Below, in pieces: positions 5,836-12,673 of a DNA stretch of 14,280 nt. Under the pieces are notes generated by a model that saw nothing but the letters and a program-made list of their open reading frames with translations, had not been told where the DNA came from and searched no databases. The first letter of the stretch is position 1. Every line of letters starts with the position of its first letter. Source of the DNA: Mageeibacillus sp. UBA5438 (lineage in GTDB: Bacteria > Bacillota > Clostridia > Saccharofermentanales > DTU023); NCBI GenBank assembly GCA_002427535.1, contig DIRK01000056.1, forward strand, positions 12,526 through 26,805. Reading direction: 5' to 3'. Both the position numbers and the translations under genes were made by a program.

Positions 5836-6712
5836 GGATCTTACTTTACGCTGTTATTTAGAAAAAGCCCAAAAGCAACTTCAAGATAAAGGCTTTACTT
5901 CGCCACGAGAAGAAGCACGACAGATCGTGTCCGGGGTCGCACATCTCGAGCTTGCCTTTCAGCTCGCAAACCCCGAACACGCACTCGACATTGACACCCT
6001 CAACCGACTTAATAACGCACTGGCCCTTAGATTAGAACATGTCCCTCTCCAGCAGATCGCGGGCGGCGCCTGGTTTTATGACCTGTGGTTTCAAGTCTCA
6101 GATAAAGTGCTCTCACCCCGGCCTGAAACCGAGCTCCTGGTCGAAGAAGCCTATCGGTACAGCCGACAAATTAATAATAGGCAAGCGGCGGATCAACCGA
6201 TTCGCATCCTCGATGCCTTCACCGGCACAGGGGCCGTGGGCATCAGTCTTTCACAGCGATTGTGGCGCGAGGAAATCCCCAATTATCTGGTGCTTTCGGA
6301 TATTTCGCCTGACGCGGCAAAGCTTGCCGAAGCGAACGCGACAAGATACCTGGAAAGGGATTCGTTTCAAGTAGAAACCTGTGACCTATGGCCCCCTGAG
6401 AATGGACGCTACGATATTTTGACCGCCAATCCGCCCTACATACCGTCGGGCGAAATCGAGACACTCATGCCGGAGGTTTCGGTACACGAGCCGCATTTAG
6501 CGCTTGACGGCGGCTTAGACGGCTTGTTGTATTATCGGCGGCTAGCCTTGGAGGCGCCGGATTATTTAAAGAAAGACGGCGCGCTTTTTATCGAGATCGG
6601 CGCGGGGCAAAGCGGCGAAGTCGAAAAACTATTCCAAGAACAGGGATGGGAAAAGATGCGGGTCGTCAAGGACCTTTCGGGACATGATCGTATTCTTAGC
6701 TTTTGCCGCTGA
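5822..6712 (+). CDS. prmC: peptide chain release factor N5-glutamine methyltransferase
   Basis: PrmC transfers a methyl group from S-adenosylmethionine to the glutamine of the GGQ motif in class 1 release factors, improving peptide release. In this 296-residue protein SPRPETE is at 98-104, the SAM-binding loop DAFTGTGAVGIS at 131-142, and the catalytic NPPY at 203-206, followed by HEPHLALDGGLDGL. The N-terminal substrate-recognition helices occupy roughly 1-80. The start ATG overlaps the end of yqhQ by 14 bases and has no clear ribosome binding site, which points to translational coupling. Its substrate RF1 is encoded immediately downstream. The SAM loop reads AFTGTG instead of the more usual LGTGSG; this is a modest variation that keeps the glycines. 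Confidence 0.95.
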   Translation: MTTGRDLTLRCYLEKAQKQLQDKGFTSPREEARQIVSGVAHLELAFQLANPEHALDIDTLNRLNNALALRLEHVPLQQIAGGAWFYDLWFQVSDKVLSPRPETELLVEEAYRYSRQINNRQAADQPIRILDAFTGTGAVGISLSQRLWREEIPNYLVLSDISPDAAKLAEANATRYLERDSFQVETCDLWPPENGRYDILTANPPYIPSGEIETLMPEVSVHEPHLALDGGLDGLLYYRRLALEAPDYLKKDGALFIEIGAGQSGEVEKLFQEQGWEKMRVVKDLSGHDRILSFCR

Positions 6713-6750
6713 TGTAAAATGAAATCACAAACGATGGAGATTACCTAATA

Positions 6751-7824
6751 ATGGACGTTGACCAATATTCAAAACTGACCACAAGTGAAGGGCGTTACGA
6801 GGAATTAACCGAATTGCTCCTTGACACAGAGCTTATGCGCGACCAACAGGCGTATATCAAGTTGGTGAAAGAGCACGCAGAATTGCAGCCCCTCGTCCAG
6901 CTGATCCGCGAGCTACGCAGGGTCAAAGAAACCCTTTCTGAGAACAAGGAACTGCTGCGCGAGACAGATGACGCCATGCTGCGTGAATTAGCGCGCGATG
7001 AAATCGCGGAGCTCGAAGAAAAAGAAGAGGCGCTTGAAGCGGCGATCCGAGAAGCCATCGAACCCAAAGATGAAAACGACGAACGCAATGTCATCATTGA
7101 GATTCGCGCCGGCACCGGGGGCGATGAGGCGGCGCTTTTTGCCGCCGATTTGTACCGCATGTACGCGGCCTACGCGGAAAGCCGCGGCTGGTTGACAGAA
7201 ATCGTCGACATGAATGAAACGGAAATCGGCGGTTTCAAAGAAATCGTATTCATGATCGAAGGCAAGGGCGCCTACAGCCGTTTGAAATACGAAAGCGGGG
7301 CCCACAGGGTCCAGCGCGTACCGGTCACCGAAGCCGGAGGCCGTATTCACACCTCCGCTGTGACCGTCGCTGTTTTGCCCGAAGTCGATGAAGTCGACTT
7401 TGAAATCGATCCGAAAGATCTGCAAATTGACACCTACCGGGCCTCAGGCGCCGGCGGCCAGCACGTCAACAAGACAAGCTCCGCGATCCGCATCACGCAC
7501 ATCCCCTCAGGGGTGGTCGTGACCTGTCAGGATCAGCGCTCACAGTATAAGAATAAAGATAAGGCTATGGCGCACCTACGCGCGATTTTGCTTGACCGCG
7601 CCGAACGCGAACAGGCGGACGCCATCGCCTCCGAACGCAAAAGCCAGGTGGGGACAGGGGACAGAAGCGAAAGAATCCGCACCTATAACTTCCCGCAGTC
7701 ACGCGTCACGGATCACCGGATCGGGCTGACCCTTTATAAACTGGAACGCATTCTCCAAGGCGACATCGATGAGATCATCGACGCCTTGCAGGTCGCTGAG
7801 CACGAAGCGGCTTTGCAAAATTAA
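6751..7824 (+). CDS. prfA: peptide chain release factor 1 (RF1)
   Basis: RF1 recognises UAA and UAG stop codons and triggers release of the finished protein. The 357-residue length is standard. The codon-reading motif is Pro191-Val192-Thr193 (PxT), which distinguishes RF1 from RF2, where SPF is found. The catalytic GGQ is at 235-237 within YRASGAGGQHVNKTSSAIR, and Gln237 is the residue that PrmC methylates. A coiled, charged N-terminal domain spans about 1-110. The start has GGAG at 6736-6739 with a somewhat long 11-base spacer. It lies 38 bases after prmC, with no terminator between them. The downstream tsaC fusion starts eight bases after its stop. Confidence 0.97.
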   Translation: MDVDQYSKLTTSEGRYEELTELLLDTELMRDQQAYIKLVKEHAELQPLVQLIRELRRVKETLSENKELLRETDDAMLRELARDEIAELEEKEEALEAAIREAIEPKDENDERNVIIEIRAGTGGDEAALFAADLYRMYAAYAESRGWLTEIVDMNETEIGGFKEIVFMIEGKGAYSRLKYESGAHRVQRVPVTEAGGRIHTSAVTVAVLPEVDEVDFEIDPKDLQIDTYRASGAGGQHVNKTSSAIRITHIPSGVVVTCQDQRSQYKNKDKAMAHLRAILLDRAEREQADAIASERKSQVGTGDRSERIRTYNFPQSRVTDHRIGLTLYKLERILQGDIDEIIDALQVAEHEAALQN

Positions 7825-7832
7825 TTTTACCT

Positions 7833-9338
7833 ATGAAAACGGAAGTTATCTTAGTCCGCCACCCCATCGTCCCCGAGGATTTTGACGCGCCCGCTAAAGC
7901 GCTGCAAGAGGGCAAAGTCGTCGCCTTTCCGACTGAAACAGTCTATGGCTTGGGCGCTTCTGCCTTTTTACCGGAGGCTGTGGCTGAGATCTTTCGACTG
8001 AAGGGACGCCCCGCCGACAATCCGCTCATCGTCCATTTGCTGTCCGTAGAAGATTTGGATAAGGTGGCCGTGTCCGTCCCTGATCATTTCAAAACATTGT
8101 ACGAAGTTTTTTCACCCGGCCCTCTGACCTATGTGCTGCCAAGGCATGAAAATATCCCGGACGTGGTGACTGCGGGGCTTGATACCGTGGCTGTTCGTTT
8201 TCCGGCACAGCCGGCCGCCCAAGCGCTCTTAAAAATCGCGAAGGTGCCCGTCGTCGCGCCCTCAGCCAATTTATCCGGGAGACCCAGTCCCACGAGAGCA
8301 CGCCATGTCCTTGACGACTTTGCGGGGCGCATCCCCTTTGTCATTGACGACGGCCCGAGCGACGTCGGGGTCGAATCGACCGTGCTTGATTTGACGGTCG
8401 ACCCACCGAAAATTTTGAGACCGGGACTCATCACGGCAGAGGATATTTTGGAACGCACAGGGATCGCGGTGGAATCGTGGGTGCAAGATGAAGGAGAAAC
8501 GATCAAGCGCCCGCCGTCGCCCGGGATGAAATACCGCCACTACGCGCCCAAAGCGCAGGTGCTCATCGCGGAAGAAAAAGAACAGCCGATTGAAGAGGTC
8601 TTTTTGGCGATGCTTGAAACAGCCCCGGAGCCGGTCGGTCTTTTTCTGTCAGAACAGTCCTGGGAGGCCCTGCGGCCCAATCTGCCGTTCTCCCGCGAAA
8701 AGGAAGCCTTTAATGTGTACACCTATGAAGGTGAGCGCAACCTTGCAAGCGCGATGTTCCACCTGTTTGACGCGCTTCGCACCTTAGATGACCGCGACGT
8801 TGCCGTCATCATCGCGGAGGGCTTTCTAGGGGAGGAGGCCTCCGCCTACATGGACCGTTTGACCAAGGCTTCGGTCCATGACGAAAAAAAAGCTTTAATT
8901 CTTTTTGTCTGTGAGGGCAATACCTGCCGAAGCCCGATGGCCGAAGCCATTTTCAACGACCGCTTTGAGGCCATGGGGGCCCGCGCCATATCGGCGGGGC
9001 TCTCAACGATCGGCGGACAAAAGATGTCCGAGGGGACGGTTGAAGCTTTAGCCGAATGGGGGATTGTGGCAAACGGCAGGCCTTCACGTCAGATCCGCGG
9101 GAAATTAGTCAATGACGCGGACCTCATCGTGACGATGACCTTGTCACAGGAGGCACGGCTTAAACTTTACTACCCTGAGGCGTCTTTTAAAATCTTTTCG
9201 GTGGCCGAGTTTAACGGCGGCAAGGAGATGAAAGATCCCTTCGGCCAGGCGTTACACGTTTACAGGCGCGTCCGCGATGAGCTGGGCGAAATCATGCAGG
9301 GGATGTTTGACCGATTAATTTCGATGACATCAAAATAA
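7833..9338 (+). CDS. tsaC: fusion of Sua5/TsaC threonylcarbamoyl-AMP synthase and YwlE-like low-molecular-weight phosphatase
   Basis: A 501-residue two-enzyme protein. Residues 13-200 form a TsaC/Sua5 domain that makes threonylcarbamoyl-AMP from threonine, bicarbonate and ATP for the tRNA modification t6A37. Its motifs include FPTETVYGLGA (32-42), KGRPADNPLIVHL (57-69), PSANLSGRPSPT (143-154) and VGVESTVLDL (178-187). YRHYAP (234-239) and the region to about 345 are the Sua5 C-terminal domain. Residues 353-501 are a low-molecular-weight phosphatase: CEGNTCRS at 360-367, with Cys360 as nucleophile, Arg366 in the P-loop and the DPFG acid Asp468. Thr364 matches Thr11 of B. subtilis YwlE, which favours phosphoarginine; tyrosine phosphatases usually have Ile or Leu there. 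In Bacillus, tsaC (ywlC) and ywlE are near neighbours, so fusion of adjacent genes is plausible. No ribosome binding site is evident before the ATG, suggesting coupling to prfA. The junction lies on an A8 run at 8884-8891. Confidence 0.9.
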   Translation: MKTEVILVRHPIVPEDFDAPAKALQEGKVVAFPTETVYGLGASAFLPEAVAEIFRLKGRPADNPLIVHLLSVEDLDKVAVSVPDHFKTLYEVFSPGPLTYVLPRHENIPDVVTAGLDTVAVRFPAQPAAQALLKIAKVPVVAPSANLSGRPSPTRARHVLDDFAGRIPFVIDDGPSDVGVESTVLDLTVDPPKILRPGLITAEDILERTGIAVESWVQDEGETIKRPPSPGMKYRHYAPKAQVLIAEEKEQPIEEVFLAMLETAPEPVGLFLSEQSWEALRPNLPFSREKEAFNVYTYEGERNLASAMFHLFDALRTLDDRDVAVIIAEGFLGEEASAYMDRLTKASVHDEKKALILFVCEGNTCRSPMAEAIFNDRFEAMGARAISAGLSTIGGQKMSEGTVEALAEWGIVANGRPSRQIRGKLVNDADLIVTMTLSQEARLKLYYPEASFKIFSVAEFNGGKEMKDPFGQALHVYRRVRDELGEIMQGMFDRLISMTSK

Positions 9339-9373
9339 ATCCAAAGAAAATGCGCTAAGCTTTAGGTAGGAAC

Positions 9374-9402
9374 TTGACGATGGGCCGGGCTCGTGCTAGA
9401 GT
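9374..9402 (+). promoter_or_regulatory. sigma-A-type promoter of the rpsF-ssb-rpsR operon
   Basis: TTGACG (9374-9379) and TAGAGT (9397-9402) are spaced by 17 bases, and TG at 9394-9395 makes an extended -10. Transcription should start near 9409, giving a leader of about 77 bases. No intrinsic terminator is visible between the preceding tsaC fusion gene and this promoter, so some readthrough from upstream is possible. Confidence 0.8.
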
Positions 9403-9410
9403 GTCAGTCG

Positions 9411-9474
9411 CTTGTAAAAACAAGCCATTGTCCTCGCTCTGTCACCGTACAGAGCCATTAGTCCGGGAGGAGGT
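9411..9474 (+). promoter_or_regulatory. rpsF leader with candidate S6:S18-binding hairpin and ribosome binding site
   Basis: The leader contains a small hairpin CTTGT-AAAA-ACAAG (9411-9424) and a perfect 7-bp hairpin GCTCTGT (9436-9442) / ACAGAGC (9449-9455) whose unpaired bases read CACCGT. The S6:S18 complex is known to bind a leader motif in its own mRNA with a conserved unpaired CACCG element that mimics its 16S rRNA site, and this leader fits in position and key bases. AGGAGGT (9468-9474) follows 12 bases later, 11 bases before the ATG, so protein bound to the hairpin could block ribosome entry. The exact fold relative to the published motif is not verified. Confidence 0.55.
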
Positions 9475-9485
9475 ATATACAACCC

Positions 9486-9977
9486 ATGACTAAAAAATAT
9501 GAATTACTTTATGTATTGAACGGAACTCTGCCAGGCGACGAGCTGAAGGCGCAGATGAGCCGCGTTCAGAGCATCGTCGAAGCATCGGCTGAAATCGTCG
9601 ACATCGTCGAGTGGGGGCGCCGGCGTCTGGCCTACGAAATCCAGGATCTTCGTGAAGGTTACTACGTCATCGTCCATTTCAACGCCGAGGCGGACGCGCC
9701 AAAAGAAATTGAGCGCCTGCTTCGCATCTCAGACAGCGTCTTGCGTTACCTGATTACGGTCGCGGAAGGCTCATTCATGCCCATCGCGCGCCGTTCGGTT
9801 GACGATGAAATCGCGCGTGAAGAAGTAGGAACAGAAGCAGAAGAGACACCGACTGAGGCAGAGACGGCACCGGAAGAGTCGGTTGACACAGAAAAAGAAG
9901 ACGCCGAACCGGCTGCCGAAGAAGCGTTGACGGAGGAAGTGGAAGAAACCTCGGAGACGCCAGAAAGGACTGAGTAA
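9486..9977 (+). CDS. rpsF: 30S ribosomal protein S6 with long acidic C-terminal tail
   Basis: S6 binds the central domain of 16S rRNA together with S18. Residues 1 to about 97 are the standard S6 fold, beginning MTKKYELLYVLNG and containing WGRRRLAYEI and GYYVIVHF. Residues 106-163 form an added tail with 26 Asp/Glu and only three basic residues, probably disordered. Many Firmicutes S6 proteins stop near 95-100 residues, so the tail is a long extension, but it is in frame and ends cleanly. The stop and the ssb start overlap in TAATG, so the two are translationally coupled. The upstream leader carries a likely S6:S18 feedback site. Confidence 0.95.
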   Translation: MTKKYELLYVLNGTLPGDELKAQMSRVQSIVEASAEIVDIVEWGRRRLAYEIQDLREGYYVIVHFNAEADAPKEIERLLRISDSVLRYLITVAEGSFMPIARRSVDDEIAREEVGTEAEETPTEAETAPEESVDTEKEDAEPAAEEALTEEVEETSETPERTE

Positions 9978-10426
9978 TGAATAAAGCGATCCTGATGGGG
10001 CGCCTAGCGCGCGACCCGGAGATCCGGACCACGCAAAGCGGTATTTCCGTGTGCAATTTCACTGTCGCATGTGACAGGAGATCACGCGCCGCCGACGGTA
10101 CCTACCAGAACCAGGCCGACTTTATCCCCTGCGTCGCGTGGCGTCAGCAGGCGGAGTTCATTAACCGTTATTTTTCTAAAGGAGACCGTATCTTGGTTTC
10201 CGGTTCCATTCAGCCCAGAAGCTGGGAAGATCAGGCGGGACAGAAGCGTTATACGACTGAAGTCATCGTCGATGAAGTTGAATTTTGTGAGTCACGCCGC
10301 GGCGAACGTTCGGGCGGACAAGATGAGGGAAATAAGGGTTATGTCGCGTCGACCGCTGTGGACAGCGGCGGCGATTTCATGGCAGCCCCCGACGATGACG
10401 ACACATCGCTTCCCTTTGATTTTTAA
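9977..10426 (+). CDS. ssb: single-stranded DNA-binding protein
   Basis: SSB coats single-stranded DNA during replication and repair and recruits partner proteins through its C-terminal tip. In this 149-residue protein the OB fold covers about 1-106, with MNKAILMGRLARDPEIR at the start, FTVACDR and FIPCVAWRQQAEF in the middle, and GSIQPRSWEDQAGQKRY typical of the family. A short flexible linker leads to an acidic tip, DDDDTSLPFDF. The usual tip ends in PF; here two further residues (Asp-Phe) follow it, though the last residue is still Phe. The start codon overlaps the rpsF stop by one base (TAATG). Location between rpsF and rpsR is the classic Firmicutes arrangement. Confidence 0.96.
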   Translation: MNKAILMGRLARDPEIRTTQSGISVCNFTVACDRRSRAADGTYQNQADFIPCVAWRQQAEFINRYFSKGDRILVSGSIQPRSWEDQAGQKRYTTEVIVDEVEFCESRRGERSGGQDEGNKGYVASTAVDSGGDFMAAPDDDDTSLPFDF

Positions 10427-10456
10427 TACATTGACCTCATGTAAGGAGTTATGAAC

Positions 10457-10711
10457 ATGGCAGATAACAGAAGACGCGGAAGCTATCAGGGACAAAAACG
10501 CTACGGCAGAAAAAAGTACTGTGTATTTTGTGCCGATCATATCGACGTGATTGACTACAAAGATGTCAATACACTGCAGCGCTACATGGCGGAGAATTTT
10601 AAGATTCTTCCCCGCCGTATGACCGGGACATGCGCCCGTCACCAGCGCGCTCTGACAACGGCCATCGGCCGTTCACGTCAGGTCGCCCTCCTGCCTTATA
10701 AGCCGGAGTAA
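10457..10711 (+). CDS. rpsR: 30S ribosomal protein S18, zinc-ribbon form
   Basis: S18 partners with S6 on the small subunit platform. The protein has 84 residues when started at 10457. YCVFCADHIDVIDYKD, LQRYMAENFKILPRRMTGTCARHQR and the C-terminal VALLPY are characteristic. Cys22, Cys25, Cys59 and His62 form the set of zinc ligands of the C+ type, in keeping with the zinc-type L31 in the same window. Another ATG at 10451 is in frame, but AAGGAG (10443-10448) lies only two bases before it and eight bases before the ATG at 10457, so the latter is chosen. A strong terminator follows 22 bases after the stop. Confidence 0.95.
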   Translation: MADNRRRGSYQGQKRYGRKKYCVFCADHIDVIDYKDVNTLQRYMAENFKILPRRMTGTCARHQRALTTAIGRSRQVALLPYKPE

Positions 10712-10733
10712 CAAAAGATAAATTTTGTTTTTC

Positions 10734-10766
10734 AAAAACCCCCTCTTCGGCGAAGCGGGGGTTTTT
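10734..10766 (+). terminator. strong intrinsic terminator after rpsR
   Basis: AAAAACCCCC (10734-10743) pairs with GGGGGTTTTT (10757-10766), with an inner stem CTTC-GGC-GAAG extending it after one mismatch. The A tract before and T tract after mean it could act in both directions. It cleanly separates rpsF-ssb-rpsR from rplI-dnaB-tilS. Confidence 0.92.
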
Positions 10767-10800
10767 AAATCGGCCGAAAAGAAATCCCAAGGGGGGTCTG

Positions 10801-10809
10801 TGTTAAAAT
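10801..10809 (+). promoter_or_regulatory. extended -10 promoter of rplI-dnaB-tilS
   Basis: TGT-TAAAAT is a good TGn extended -10 element between the terminator and the rplI ribosome binding site. No recognisable -35 box lies 16-18 bases upstream (GAAATC region), which an extended -10 can tolerate. Transcription would start near 10816, about 26 bases before the rplI ATG. Confidence 0.6.
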
Positions 10810-10841
10810 GACATTTACAACTTTTCGATAGGAGATCCAAG

Positions 10842-11288
10842 ATGAAAGTACTATTGCTTGAGGGTGTGAAGGGGATCGGACACGCCGGAGACGTCGTCGA
10901 TGTTAAACCCGGTTATGCCCGCAATTTTCTATTTAAACGCAAGCTTGCGGTGGAAGTCACAAAAGACAACCTGAATGTGGTCGAGATGCGCCAAAAAGCC
11001 CGTGTGAAGAGCGAAGAAGAGCGCCTGGCCCGCGCAAAAGAAATCGCCGAATCCATTGAAGGCGAACACTTCACCTTTAGCGCCAAAGCCGGTACCGCGG
11101 GCCGCCTTTACGGCACCGTCACCAATCAAAATATCGCCGATCTTTTAAGCGAAAAAGGCTTTGATGTCGATAAGCGCGACGTGACCTTGGCAGAACCCGT
11201 GAAAACAGTGGGCAGTCACGAAGTCACCGTCCGCCTCCATCCGGAGGTCCAGGCAAGCTTTACGCTTGATGTGAAGGCTGAACTTTAA
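10842..11288 (+). CDS. rplI: 50S ribosomal protein L9
   Basis: L9 binds 23S rRNA near the L1 stalk and reaches along the ribosome surface. The 148-residue length is standard. The N-terminal domain MKVLLLEGVKGIGHAGDVVDVKPGYARNFL is followed by a long charged connecting helix at about 45-75 and a C-terminal domain with GRLYGTVTNQNIADLL. AGGAG (10830-10834) is spaced seven bases from the ATG. The stop overlaps the dnaB start in TAATG. In Bacillus the c-di-AMP phosphodiesterase gene gdpP precedes rplI; it is absent here. Confidence 0.96.
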   Translation: MKVLLLEGVKGIGHAGDVVDVKPGYARNFLFKRKLAVEVTKDNLNVVEMRQKARVKSEEERLARAKEIAESIEGEHFTFSAKAGTAGRLYGTVTNQNIADLLSEKGFDVDKRDVTLAEPVKTVGSHEVTVRLHPEVQASFTLDVKAEL

Positions 11289-12673
11289 TGGCAGAGGAAA
11301 GGCAGCAAGAGCGGCTTCGAGGGCAACCGCTTCCCCATAACATCGGGGCGGAACAGTCCGTTTTGGGCGGCGCCATGATGAAACTTGAGCCGCTTGCGGC
11401 GATGCTCGCGAGCCTTTCCCGCGAAGATTTTTACGATTCAAAACACCAGTTGATCTTTGAGGCAATCGCCTCCTTAAACGAAAACCAAAAACCCTGCGAC
11501 ATCCTGACCGTCACGAATCAGATGATCGCGGCCGGCACTATTTCAAGAGCCGGCGGGCGCGAATACATCGCCCGCCTCCCAAGCACCGTGCCCTTTGTCG
11601 AAAACTACGCCGTCTATATTGACGTCGTGTCCGATCTGTCGGTTAAAAGGCGCATGATCCTGGCACTTGACGGAATCATCGACCTTTGCTTTGCCTCAGA
11701 CCACGAGTCCGAACAGTTAATTGAACTTGCGGCCCAGCGGATCATGCATATCCGAGAGGAAGGCGAAAGCGCGGGACTGACACAGCTCGGCGATATTTTG
11801 GGCGCCCGTATCAATGAACTGGGAGCCATCGCGCGCGGTGAGCGCCCGCAACCCATGCGCATCGATTTTCCCGCCTTAAACCGCGTTTTAGGTGGCCTTC
11901 GAAAAGGCGCGTTGTATATTCTCGCTTCCCGCCCCGGTGTCGGTAAATCAGCCCTGTCACTGAACATCGCGCACAACCTGTCACGGCTGTACCAGGCGGT
12001 GGTCGCCGTCTTCTCCTTGGAAATGAGCAAAGAGGAAGTCGCGACAAGATTACTTTCTTCAAAAACAGGCATGTCCTTTCAACAACTGGAATCCCTTGAC
12101 AAGAAGGATAAAGCCTCTTGGGATAAAATCGCGGACGGTTTGGGCGACCTATACGGTCTTCCCATCTATATTGACGACCGCTCCTCCATCAATGTAGTGG
12201 AGATTCACGCGCGCTGCCGCCAGCTTCAGTTGCAAAAACAGCGCCTTGACTTAGTCGTCGTGGACTATCTGCAGCTCATGGGATCCGCAACAAGCCGCTC
12301 AAAAGCGGAAAACAGACAACAGCAGATCGCTGAGATTTCACGAATGTTGAAAGTCATGGCCCGCGACTTGGAAGTCCCGGTCTTAGCCCTGTCACAGCTC
12401 AGCCGTGAAGTGGATCGCGCGGGGCGCCGCCCGAGGCTTGCCGACTTGCGCGAATCAGGCGCCATTGAACAGGACGCTGACGTCGTCATGTTCCTCCACG
12501 ATCCGAACCGTCACGAGGAAGAAGGGGCATACCAGCAGGATGTCTGCGAGATCGACTTAATCGTCGAAAAGAACAGACAGGGGGAGCGCACCACGGTGTC
12601 GCTTGAATGGTGCCCGCTCTCACTCACCTTCACCGAACCCGGTTACAGAGGCGAGCCGGAACCGCCCTTCTAA
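11288..12673 (+). CDS. dnaB: replicative DNA helicase
   Basis: The hexameric helicase that unwinds DNA at the replication fork (called DnaC in Bacillus). Of its 461 residues, about 14-115 form the N-terminal helical domain (PHNIGAEQSVLGGAMM), followed by a linker and a RecA-like motor. The Walker A sequence ASRPGVGKS is at 213-221, with Lys220. The Walker B region DLVVVDYLQLM is at 321-331, with Asp326. LALSQLSREVDRAG and RPRLADLRESGAIEQDADVVMFLHD follow as in other DnaB proteins. There is no sign of an intein or truncation. The start overlaps the rplI stop, and the stop overlaps the tilS start, each by one base, so the three genes are translationally coupled. Confidence 0.96.
   Translation: MAEERQQERLRGQPLPHNIGAEQSVLGGAMMKLEPLAAMLASLSREDFYDSKHQLIFEAIASLNENQKPCDILTVTNQMIAAGTISRAGGREYIARLPSTVPFVENYAVYIDVVSDLSVKRRMILALDGIIDLCFASDHESEQLIELAAQRIMHIREEGESAGLTQLGDILGARINELGAIARGERPQPMRIDFPALNRVLGGLRKGALYILASRPGVGKSALSLNIAHNLSRLYQAVVAVFSLEMSKEEVATRLLSSKTGMSFQQLESLDKKDKASWDKIADGLGDLYGLPIYIDDRSSINVVEIHARCRQLQLQKQRLDLVVVDYLQLMGSATSRSKAENRQQQIAEISRMLKVMARDLEVPVLALSQLSREVDRAGRRPRLADLRESGAIEQDADVVMFLHDPNRHEEEGAYQQDVCEIDLIVEKNRQGERTTVSLEWCPLSLTFTEPGYRGEPEPPF

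Noticed and set aside
6715..6720. TAAAAT as a possible -10 element before prfA
   Set aside because: No -35 box lies at 16-18 bases upstream and there is no TGn extension; cotranscription with prmC explains prfA expression.
12607..12672. Upstream ATG start for tilS inside dnaB
   Set aside because: It adds 22 residues not typical of TilS and would overlap dnaB by 67 bases; the TAATG overlap at 12671-12675 is a better start.
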